Shown one piece after another: positions 5,460 to 13,071 of a stretch of DNA of 13,117 nt. Source of the stretch: Clostridia bacterium (GTDB lineage: Bacteria; Bacillota_A; Clostridia; TANB77; CAG-508); the NCBI GenBank assembly GCA_017621295.1, contig JAGATI010000173.1, positions 1 to 13,117 of the forward strand, read 5' to 3'. Under the pieces are notes generated by a model that saw only the letters and a list, made by a program, of their open reading frames with translations, was not told the origin of the DNA and made no database searches. The position numbers and the translations under genes are program-made. The first letter of the stretch is position 1. Each line of letters begins with the position of its first letter.

Positions 5460-6833
5460 ATGGCAACAACAAAAATATGGGCAATTAAAGATAGCATATC
5501 TCGAGTAATAAGCTATGCAAAAAATCCAGAAAAGACAACATTTTCAGATTTAAAACAATTATTAAGATATGCAGAAAATGATGAGAAAACTATTGATAAA
5601 AAGGAAAAAACTATGTATGTAACTGGAGTAAATTGTGAAGCAAAAACAGCCTATGAGGAAATGACAATAGTACAAAATAGATTTGATAAGACTATAGGAA
5701 ATATTGCTTATCACGCATACCAAAGTTTCAAAACAGGAGAAATATCGCCAGAATTAGCACACAAAATTGGAGTAGAACTTGCAGAAAAAATGTGGAGTGA
5801 ATATCAAGTGGTAGTTGCAACACACTTTAATACTGGAACTTATCATAATCATTTTGTGGTAAATTCCGTTAATATGTTTACAGGTAAAAAGTTTAATTGT
5901 AATAAAGGAGCATATTATCATTTCAGAGAGTTATCTGATCATCTATGTAGAGAATATGGACTAACAGTAATTGAAAAGCCAGCAGGAAAAACACCAAGAA
6001 GTATATATTTTGCAGAAGAACGAGGAGAGCCAACAAAGTATAATGTAATAAGACAAGCTATTGATGAATCAATGCAAATGTGTATCAATTATGGACAATT
6101 TAAAAAGATAATACTTAAAAAAGGCTATATTATAAATGATGATTATAACAGAAAATATCCTACGATTCGTTCAATAAATGATAAACAAGCAGTAAGAATG
6201 TATCATTTAGGAGAACAATATTTACCAAAGAATATTGCAAACAAAGTTGAACACAATCCATATCATTATCAAAATAGATATATGGAATTTATATACCCTA
6301 AAAAGAAAAAGCAAAAATACAAAGTTTACAAGTATAAAGGTAAATTCAAAGACATTAGTAAAATGAATGGAATTGATGTACTTTTCTTATTACTGTTTCA
6401 TTTATTAGGATTAGTACCAAAACGAGAAAACTATCAGCCATTATCTCCAGAAATGAAACAAGAAGTAAGAAAAATGGAACGATATTCTAATGAGATTAGA
6501 CTTATTGTAAGTGAAAAACTAAAAACAACAGAAGATGTAAAAAGCTATATTACACAAACTGAAAAAGATATTGAAGATGTTACTAATTTAAGGCAAAAAT
6601 ACAGAAATAAACTAAGAAATTGTACAGATGATAACTTAATAAAGGAATATAAAGAAAAACGAAATAAGTGCACTACAACTTTAAATAAGTATAGAAAAAA
6701 TCTAAAAATAGCAAATTATATTTTAGAAGATACACCAAAAGTTAAAGAAGTAATTAAAATTGAAATGCAAATGAAAAAGAATGAACTAGAAAGTGTTACA
6801 AAGGTAAAGAAAAGAGATAGATATGCAAGATAA
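5460..6833 (+). CDS. MobP-type relaxase / mobilization nuclease
   Basis: This enzyme would nick one strand at oriT, stay bound through a tyrosine, and lead the strand to a recipient through a conjugation machine supplied elsewhere. With Met at 5460 it has 457 residues, about normal for this family. The N-terminus MATTKIWAIK is the typical start; the in-frame upstream ATGs at 5448 and 5454 overlap the GGTGATG ribosome-binding region. Candidate nucleophile Y19 lies in ISYAKNPEKT. The metal-binding histidines are H122, H129 and H131 in THFNTGTYHNHFVVN. The C-terminal half is basic with a long coiled-coil-like helical region (about 370-440). No stop or frame break is seen, making this one of the few intact genes of the element. 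No coupling protein or secretion gene is nearby. Confidence 0.9.
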   Translation: MATTKIWAIKDSISRVISYAKNPEKTTFSDLKQLLRYAENDEKTIDKKEKTMYVTGVNCEAKTAYEEMTIVQNRFDKTIGNIAYHAYQSFKTGEISPELAHKIGVELAEKMWSEYQVVVATHFNTGTYHNHFVVNSVNMFTGKKFNCNKGAYYHFRELSDHLCREYGLTVIEKPAGKTPRSIYFAEERGEPTKYNVIRQAIDESMQMCINYGQFKKIILKKGYIINDDYNRKYPTIRSINDKQAVRMYHLGEQYLPKNIANKVEHNPYHYQNRYMEFIYPKKKKQKYKVYKYKGKFKDISKMNGIDVLFLLLFHLLGLVPKRENYQPLSPEMKQEVRKMERYSNEIRLIVSEKLKTTEDVKSYITQTEKDIEDVTNLRQKYRNKLRNCTDDNLIKEYKEKRNKCTTTLNKYRKNLKIANYILEDTPKVKEVIKIEMQMKKNELESVTKVKKRDRYAR

Positions 6834-6839
6834 GAATAT

Positions 6840-6884
6840 AAAAGGTTGTTATGTATGAAAGTAACAGCCTTTTAATAATTTTTG
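6840..6884 (+). terminator. Terminator after relaxase
   Basis: AAAAGGTTGTTA (6840-6851) pairs with TAACAGCCTTTT (6862-6873), 12 bp with one G-T pair, loop of 10, then AATAATTTTT. It ends relaxase transcription before the next operon's promoter. Confidence 0.75.
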
Positions 6885-6906
6885 AAAATGAATATTTTGG
6901 AAACAA

Positions 6907-6935
6907 TTGTATTTATACTAATTTTATGGTATAAA
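6907..6935 (+). promoter_or_regulatory. Promoter of the nuclease-regulator-helicase-MBL operon
   Basis: TTGTAT (6907-6912), a 17-base spacer and TATAAA (6930-6935), with a TGn extension at 6927-6929. The predicted start near 6942 places the leader hairpin (6948-6976) almost at the RNA 5' end. Confidence 0.55.
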
Positions 6936-6947
6936 TAAGTAAAATAT

Positions 6948-6985
6948 GAAATTTGCAACGCTCCGTTGCAAATTTCAAAACGGAG
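6948..6985 (+). promoter_or_regulatory. Leader hairpin with loop complementary to the ribosome binding site
   Basis: A perfect 13-bp stem, GAAATTTGCAACG (6948-6960) with CGTTGCAAATTTC (6964-6976), has a CTC loop. The bases CTCCGT at the loop and stem top (6961-6966) are complementary to ACGGAG (6980-6985), which contains the ribosome binding site 7 bases before the ATG at 6993. Two exclusive folds are therefore possible: the hairpin leaves the site free, while the CTCCGT-ACGGAG pairing would hide it. It may also simply protect the 5' end of the mRNA. Control of translation is inferred. Confidence 0.5.
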
Positions 6986-6992
6986 AAATTAA

Positions 6993-8034
6993 ATGCTGTT
7001 ATTATCAAAATATTTAGAATTAGAAGAAGAATTTGAAGAAAATGGAATATTTGATATTGCTTTAGACATGGATTCAAATTATTTTATAAATGTAAAATTA
7101 TTAGAAAGAACAACTATACCTGAGTTTAAAGATAGTTATGAAAAAATAAACAATTTTTTTAGAGAGATATATGTGCTACTTAAAAACACAGCAAATTTAA
7201 ACGATAGAACATTTAAAGAAGCTAAAAAGAAATTTAATTTTCCAGAAAAAATAAAAATAGGATTAGGTTACTCTAAAGGAACTACAGGAACAGGTCTAAC
7301 AGGAAAAACAGCATTAAAAGTGTTGAATGATGCCAAAGAAATAATTGATAAAGGAATAATAGAACCAGAAATTTTTCATTTAATTGGTCTATTTGAAGAA
7401 GGAATTGGTCCAGATAGACTAAGTGATATGTATTCTTTAATCATTAGAAAATTATGATTTTGATATTGATAAAGTTGGAGATGCAAAAATTTATAAATTT
7501 TTTAGTAGAGAATTTAACCAAAAACAGGTTTTAGATAAAGTAACCAATGAAGAAACAGTAGAAAATATTGTAATAAAAATTTGTGATAAATTTAAAGACT
7601 TAGTAGAGAATAATTCAATTTCAAAATTACTATATAATAAAGATAAAACATTTAGAGGAGAAAAATATTGTCAATTATTATTTTTTGCAGTTGCTGAAAG
7701 TTATTGTGAAGCTAATAATTTAGATATTAGTCCTGAAACTAATTCTGGTCGAGGAAGTATTGATTTTAAATTTAATAGAGGATATTCAGATAGAGTAATT
7801 GTAGAATTAAAACTAACCTCTAATTCTCAATTATATCATGGTATAACTACTCAAATTAAGGAATATGAAAAGGCAGAGAAAACAAATAAAAGTATATATG
7901 TTGTAATTGACAATAAACATAGTGAAACTACAATACAAAAATTAAAGAAAACATTTAATGACATTAAAGAAGAAGTAAGACCAATATTAGTAGTTATTGA
8001 TCCTACAATAAAGGCAAGTGCAAGTGTTTATTAA
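6993..8034 (+). pseudogene. PD-(D/E)XK nuclease-like gene, broken near 7450
   Basis: The 5' part (6993-7457, 154 codons) contains GLFEEGIGPDRLSDMYSLII, resembling the N-terminal half of a large uncharacterised nuclease family. The 3' part is read in another frame, from about 7441 to TAA at 8032-8034. It begins NYDFDIDKVGDAKIY and ends in a nuclease core: GRGSIDFKF, then VIVELKLTS (the D...ExK motif), QLYHGITTQIKEYEKA and a YVVID strand. The two frames meet between 7441 and 7457. From memory of the family, about 140-160 residues normally separate the two conserved blocks, so the lesion looks like an internal deletion that also shifts frame rather than a single-base slip. The catalytic core is intact but out of frame with the start. 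The next gene follows 36 bases on. A role in restriction or defence is inferred from the fold and neighbours. Confidence 0.65.
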
Positions 8035-8070
8035 TAAGATATAAGAAAATAAAAAGGAGGGACAAATATT

Positions 8071-9159
8071 TTGAGTAATATTGAAACGAATCGTATGGAA
8101 AACAAAGAACAATTAAATGAAGATTTTGAGCAAGAAGTAATAGCTTTTCTTAATTACAAAGAAGGTGGAATTATATATGTTGGTGTTAGAAAAGATGGAC
8201 AAGTAGTTGGAGTTGATAATTTAGACCAAATGCAATTACAAATAAAAGATAGAATAAAAAATAATATACAACCATAAACATTAGGACTATTTGATGTTAT
8301 TGTAGAGAAAATAGATAATCAAGAAGTAATAAAAGTTGTAATATCAAGTGGCACAGAGAAACCATATTATCTAAGAAAAAAAGGAAGAACGCCAGAAGGT
8401 TGCTATTTAAGAGTTGGAAGTAGCAAAGAAAGAATGACTTTTGAAATGATTGATAATATGTATGCAAAAAGAGTAAAAAATCAAGAATATGGATATAGAT
8501 GTATAATAACAGCAACACAAAGAGTATTAGACAGATCAGAAGCTGAAAATACGGTTTATGCTAAAATAGAGTATAAAGGTAGAAAAGAAGTTGAAATGAT
8601 AGATAAAAAAGCATTAAAAGAAGCAGTTATAAATGCTATTGTGCATAATGACTATTCTTATGGAAATTCTCCAATAATAGAATTATACTCTGATAGAATT
8701 GAAATTACATCTGCAGGAGGTTTGCCTCAAGAATTATCAAAAACGGATTTCTTTAGAGGTGTTACTGCACCAAGAAATAAAGAACTAATAAGAGTTTTCA
8801 AAGATGTAGATTTAATTGAAAATATAGGTTCTGGAATATTAAGAATTTTGAAAGCATATGATAAAAATTGTTTTATATTTATGGATAATTTTTTAAGAGT
8901 CTCATTTAAATATAGAGAAAATCCATTTGAATATGACCAAAAAATTAACCAAGAAAATGACCAAAGAGAATTGAGTAATATACAGAATAAAATAATTAGT
9001 TTAATTAATCAAAATTCTAAAATAACACAAAAAGAAATGGCTAAAATATTAGAAGTTTCAAGAGAAAAAATAAAGTATAACATTGCAATTTTAAAAGATA
9101 TGAACATAATTGACAGGGAAGGTTCAAATAAAATTGGAAAATGGAAGATTTTGAAATAA
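8071..9159 (+). pseudogene. AlbA_2/Schlafen - GHKL ATPase - HTH regulator, interrupted by an in-frame stop
   Basis: COG2865-like protein. The start is a TTG at 8071, 10 bases after AGGAGG. The frame stops at TAA (8275-8277) after 68 codons, then continues in the same frame to 9159, together 362 residues, normal for the family. Across the stop the AlbA_2 domain reads smoothly: LNYKEGGIIYVGVRKDGQVVG before it, TLGLFDVIVEKID and then YLRKKGRTPEGCYLRVGSS after it. A C-to-A change in a TCA serine codon would explain the stop. A HATPase_c_4-like region follows (about 176-300; EAVINAIVHNDY and then ITSAGGLP), then a C-terminal winged HTH (ITQKEMAKILEVSREKIKYN). Proteins of this type sit in many defence and regulatory loci with unclear roles. 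Internal starts (for example near 8434) could yield a fragment lacking AlbA_2. Confidence 0.8.
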
Positions 9160-9160
9160 T

Positions 9161-9199
9161 TTTATTGGTTAAAAATTGACCAATAAATTGACCAATAAA
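9161..9199 (+). repeat. One inverted and two direct 12-bp repeats before the TOTE gene
   Basis: TTGACCAATAAA occurs twice in tandem (9176-9187, 9188-9199). An inverted copy with one mismatch, TTTATTGGTTAA, is at 9161-9172. They fill the gap between the HTH regulator stop and the helicase ribosome binding site. They could be operator sites for the adjacent HTH protein. As RNA, the inverted copy can pair with either direct copy, giving two alternative hairpins just before the ribosome binding site. Confidence 0.6.
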
Positions 9200-9223
9200 T
9201 TTTACAAAGGTGGTGAAATAACT

Positions 9224-11567
9224 TTGCTAGAAAGCTTAGAAAAAGAAGAATTAATAAACATTATTCAAAAGTTAGAAAAAGAAAATAAGGAACTCAAAGA
9301 AAAAATATATGGAAAGATTGAAGAAAAAGAAATACCAGAAGAGCAAAAAGTTATTTCAAATGAAGAAAAAGTAAAGATATTTAGGGATATATTTAAAGGA
9401 AGAACAGATTTATATGCTAAAAGATGGACAAGTAATAAAACAGGAAAGTCAGGCTACTCACCTGTATGTAAAAACGAATTTAGTACATATAAATGTGATA
9501 AACCACGAATTAAATGTAATGAATGTCCTAATAGAGTGTTAGAACCATTAACAGATGAGATTATATTAAAACATTTAAAAGGTGAAATTACAATTGGAAT
9601 ATATCCTTTATTACCAAGAGACATATGCAATTTTTTAGCAATAGATTTTGACAAGAAAACTTACGAACAAGATGTTACTGCATTTTGGAATATATGTGAT
9701 GAATTAAATATACCTATTTATGTAGAAAAGTCACGTTCTGGAAATGGTGCTCATATATGGATATTCCTTGAAGAAAGTATGTCTGCTAATGTAGTAAGAA
9801 AAATGGGAAATATATTATTAACAAAGACAATGGAAAAAGCTTCATTAGACTTAAACTCTTATGATAGACTATTTCCGAATCAAGATACTATGCCTAAAGG
9901 TGGGTTTGGTAATTTAATAGCATTACCATATCAAGGAGAAAGTGCAAAAGAAGGAAATACAGTTTTTGTAAATAAGTATTTTGAGCCAGAGAAAAAACAA
10001 ATAGATATTTTGGCAGATATAAAAAGAATGACTTCAGATGAAGTATATGAATTTGTTAATAAATATAAAGAAGATGACTATAATGAACTAGAAACAGAAG
10101 AAATACCATATGATGAAATTCCTAAAAAGGAAAATTTAAAAGATATCATATTTACTAATAATATTGAATGTATATTTGATCATCAAATTTATATAAAAAA
10201 GTTAAAACTGTTGCCAAATGAGATAACATATTTGAAAAGATTAGCAAGTTTTACTAATCCAAAATTTTATGAATTGCAAAAATTAAGAATGCCAATATAT
10301 TATAAGACAACACCTAGAATAATAGCTTGTTTTGAGGAAGATGAAAGATTTTTAATCTTACCAAGAGGGTGCATGGAGAAAATTAGAGAAATATGCGAAA
10401 AAAGTAATGTTAAACTAATAATCAAAGATACAAGGGAAGAAGGAACACAAACTGATTATAAGTTTATAGGAAAATTAAATAAAAAACAAGAGAAAGTAAA
10501 AAATGAATTATTACAACATGAAACAGGAGTACTTTGTGCAACAACAGGTTTTGGAAAAACAGTGATAGGAGCAAAAATAATTTCAGAATTAAAAACGAAT
10601 GCTTTAGTGATAGTTAATAGAAACAATTTACTAGAACAATGGAAAGAAAGATTATCTTATTTTTTAGGTATTGATAAAAAAGAAATAGGGCAATGTCGGA
10701 GCAAGTAAAGAAAAGTTAAATGGGAAATTAGATATAGCAAGTTTTCAATCCCTGTTTAAAAAGGATAATTTTGAAGAATTAATAAAAGGCTATGGATTGG
10801 TAATAGTAGACGAATGTCATCATGTAGCAGCTTTTAGCTTTGAAAATGTATTAAAACAAATTAAAGCAAAATATGTATATGGATTAACAGCTACACCAAC
10901 AAGAAAAGATGGATGGCATAAAATTATTTATATGCAATGTGGAAATATAAGAGCAAGAGTATCTAATCGTGAATTAAAACAAAATAGAGAAATAGAGCAC
11001 GAAGTAATTGTTAAGAAAACAAACTATAAATATATTCCAACAGAAGAAAAGGATAAGATACAGATTGCAGAAATATTAAATGACATGTGCCAAAATGTTT
11101 TTAGAAATAGTATGATAGTAGAAGATATAAAGAAAAGTGTTTTAGAAGGAAGAATACCAATTGTTTTAACTGAAAGAATAGAACATTTAAAAATTTTAAA
11201 AGAAGCCCTAGAAGATTTGAATGTGCCAGTTGTAATATATAAAGGAAATATGGGCAAAAAGAAAACGAGGGAAATACAGGAGTTGTTAAGAGAAGTGGAT
11301 GAAAAACATAAACCAAGAATTATTTTAGCAACAAGTAGTTCAATAGGAGAAGGATTCGATGACAATAGATTAGATACATTATTTTTAACAATGCCAGTTT
11401 CGTGGAAAGGCAGAATTATACAATATGTAGGTAGACTTCATAGAGAGCATGAAGATAAGGAAAAAGTAATTGTATATGATTATTTAGACAATATGAAAGT
11501 ACTTGAAAAAATGTATAATAGAAGACTAAAAGGGTATAAGATAGCAGGTTATAAAATTATAGAGTAA
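9224..11567 (+). pseudogene. TOTE-type primase-helicase, single-base frameshift at about 10694
   Basis: Large fusion protein: short coiled coil (2-30), four-cysteine zinc module (C82, C91, C98, C101), archaeo-eukaryotic-type primase domain with DxD (D141, D143 in LAIDFDKK), SGNGAHIW (H177) and YDRLFPNQD, then an SF2 helicase. Helicase motif I is TTGFGKT (residues 440-446). After GQC at 10694 the frame slips: one extra base between CAA and GTC turns the natural continuation QVGASKEKLNGKLDIASFQ into a stop at 10706-10708. The other frame carries VIVDECHH (motif II), LTATPTRKDG (III) and QYVGRLHRE (VI) to 11567. Repaired, it would have about 780 residues. I chose the TTG at 9224 because AAAGGTGG lies 10 bases upstream; a longer frame from 9176 lies in the repeats. 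The match to TOTE conflict-system primases is from recalled family sequence. As it stands the helicase is split between motifs I and II and should not work. Confidence 0.82.
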
Positions 11568-11584
11568 CTTAGAAGGAGAATAAA

Positions 11585-12553
11585 TTGGATAAGAAAAAAG
11601 TAGTAAGCCCAATACTAGTATTTTTGATATTTTTCGTAATAATTATAATTACGATTGTAATACAAAACAATAATGTACATACAAAAACAAATAGTCCTGA
11701 ATATGCAAATCTAAATATCAATCAAGATGAATTAAACATATTTTATTTAAATGTAGGACAAGGAGATAGTACTTTAATAACTATAAATGGATATAATATG
11801 TTGATAGATAGTGGAAATGACCAAGATGGATATTATATTGTAGAATTTCTAAAAGCACAAAATATAAAGAAGATTGATTATTTTATACTGACACATTTTG
11901 ATGAAGATCATATAGGTGGTGCGTATAAAATATTGGAAGATTTAGAAATTGGAGTACTATATATGCCAGGCAATTCTAATAAAACAAAAACTTATAAAAA
12001 ACTAATATTAACTATCGAAACAGAACATATAAATGTAGATACTACTATAAAAGCATCAAATGAAGTTGAATATTCTTTAGGAAGTGCCAAGTGGAAAGTG
12101 TTAAATATTAATGATGAAAATGATTTAAATGATTCATCTATAGTTATTGAAATAGATTATGGGACAAATAAATATCTATTTATGGGAGATGCAAGTACTA
12201 AAATAGAAGAAAAGGTAGAATGGAATAAAGTAGATGTACTAAAAGTTGCACATCATGGTTCTAATAGTAGTACAAGTCAAGAATTTTTAGATATAGTTAA
12301 ACCCAAATATGCAATAATTTCTGTTGATGCTAACAATTCATACAGCTTACCTGATAAAGATATAATAGATAGATTAAATAATAATAAAATAACAATATAT
12401 AGAACAGATAAGAATGAAACAATATGGCTTACAAGTGATGGAACAGAAATCAAAATAAATTCTTTAAAGTATAATTTAGATGGAACAGGAAGAAAGCAAG
12501 CAATAATTTTTGAAAGAAAGTATTTATATGCTTTCTTTTTGATGAATTTTTAA
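11585..12553 (+). CDS. Membrane-anchored ComEC-like metallo-beta-lactamase fold protein
   Basis: A 322-residue protein: an N-terminal membrane segment (about 9-26) after MDKKK, a short linker, then a metallo-beta-lactamase domain of the ComEC/Rec2 C-terminal type. Motifs are LNVGQGDS (55-62), HFDEDHIGG (H104, D106, D108, H109), MGDA (D202) and VAHHGSNSS (H223, H224), so the two-metal site looks complete. In ComEC-like proteins this domain is thought to cut nucleic acid. A single N-terminal anchor with a positive start predicts that the domain faces outside. The TTG start is supported by AAGGAG 6 bases upstream, and the gene follows the helicase stop by 17 bases, so it is part of the same operon. 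The last 18 or so residues are odd: they are encoded by a terminator-like hairpin, suggesting that an earlier stop was lost, perhaps the CAA at 12497. Confidence 0.85.
   Translation: MDKKKVVSPILVFLIFFVIIIITIVIQNNNVHTKTNSPEYANLNINQDELNIFYLNVGQGDSTLITINGYNMLIDSGNDQDGYYIVEFLKAQNIKKIDYFILTHFDEDHIGGAYKILEDLEIGVLYMPGNSNKTKTYKKLILTIETEHINVDTTIKASNEVEYSLGSAKWKVLNINDENDLNDSSIVIEIDYGTNKYLFMGDASTKIEEKVEWNKVDVLKVAHHGSNSSTSQEFLDIVKPKYAIISVDANNSYSLPDKDIIDRLNNNKITIYRTDKNETIWLTSDGTEIKINSLKYNLDGTGRKQAIIFERKYLYAFFLMNF
12513..12545 (+). terminator. Terminator hairpin overlapping the 3' end of the MBL gene
   Basis: AAAGAAAG (12513-12520) pairs with CTTTCTTT (12531-12538) around a 10-base loop, followed by T residues. 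It lies inside the reading frame, 13 bases before the stop. It would end the four-gene operon before the converging gene at 12559. Confidence 0.55.
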
Positions 12554-12558
12554 ATTGT

Positions 12559-12900
12559 TCAATTATTTTTTATTACGTGATATAATCCATCATTTTGCAA
12601 TTGCAAGAAAGATCCATCATTAATTAAATTAACTAAATCTGGCTTATAAACTATTTCTTTTGGAATAGCATATTCTTCATGATTTAAATAGCATTGAAGG
12701 TGATTATTTTCTATTTCATTAATATAAAGCATAGTATCTTTAGGTAGTTTAGAGAGCCTATAAGTTACATCAGACTTAACTAAATAATCTTGTAATTCAT
12801 GTATAAAGTCATCTACAAAAGTATCTTTTAATTTTGTATTATGAAGTGACATATCAAGTTCACATAAGCCGTTATACAAAGAATCTAAAAAATCATTCAT
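12559..12900 (-). CDS. Hypothetical protein, 113 residues
   Basis: I do not recognise this protein. It is acidic, soluble and without cysteine clusters or membrane segments. The N-terminal half looks helical (MNDFLDSLYNGLCELDMSL, later FVDDFIHELQDYLVKSD), and the C-terminal half has short strands (DTMLYINEIE, EEYAIPKEIVY). It is a real gene: AAAGGAGG lies 8 bases before the ATG, and a good promoter (TTGAAT-17-TATAAT) lies about 55 bases upstream. It converges on the MBL gene with only 5 bases between the stop codons. It looks like a single-gene unit. Confidence 0.75.
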   Translation of the reverse strand: MNDFLDSLYNGLCELDMSLHNTKLKDTFVDDFIHELQDYLVKSDVTYRLSKLPKDTMLYINEIENNHLQCYLNHEEYAIPKEIVYKPDLVNLINDGSFLQLQNDGLYHVIKNN

Positions 12901-12951
12901 GAATAAAACCTCCTTTTGAATTAAACTCTTTTTTGAATAAAAAGTAAATAG

Positions 12952-12980
12952 ATTATACTATGGATTAATGAAAAATTCAA
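12952..12980 (-). promoter_or_regulatory. Leftward promoter of the 113-residue gene
   Basis: On the minus strand, TTGAAT (12980-12975), a 17-base spacer and a perfect TATAAT (12957-12952). The predicted start near 12945 gives a leader of about 45 bases to the ATG at 12900. Confidence 0.65.
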
Positions 12981-13010
12981 TAAAATAAGAAAAATTTCAG
13001 GGTAATTTCA

Positions 13011-13038
13011 TCAAATATTACAGAATTGTAATATTTGA
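13011..13038. promoter_or_regulatory. Perfect 12-bp inverted repeat, probable operator
   Basis: TCAAATATTACA (13011-13022) and TGTAATATTTGA (13027-13038) are perfect inverted arms around GAAT. They overlap a candidate rightward -35 (TTGTAA, 13026-13031; TAGTAT 17 bases on at 13049-13054) for the gene starting near 13072. A repressor bound here would block that promoter. The TTACA/TGTAA core recalls BlaI/MecI-type operators, but the spacing differs and the resemblance is weak. Confidence 0.6.
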
Positions 13039-13071
13039 AAAAATATGTTAGTATTAATATCGGTGATAAAA

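Larger units (their letters stand above)
138..6833. mobile_element. Integrative mobilizable element (IME), decayed; right boundary not identified
   Basis: The grouping rests on a tRNA gene directly followed by a tyrosine integrase and excisionase, an adjacent regulator remnant with divergent control, and a MobP-type relaxase. No coupling protein or type IV secretion gene is visible, so it would be mobilizable rather than self-conjugative. I found no second copy of the tRNA 3' end (such as the T-arm sequence) later in the window, so the far attachment site is not identified. It may lie beyond 13117, which would put the defence-like genes at 6993-12553 inside the element too. The end coordinate given is only that of the relaxase. 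Confidence 0.45.

Noticed and set aside
5408..5488. 26-codon frame overlapping the relaxase start
   Set aside because: No ribosome binding site, Lys/Asn/Gly-rich product, and it overlaps the well-supported relaxase start in another frame.
11024..11365. Minus-strand frames of 113 and 71 codons
   Set aside because: They are antisense to helicase coding sequence containing conserved motifs; no ribosome binding site.
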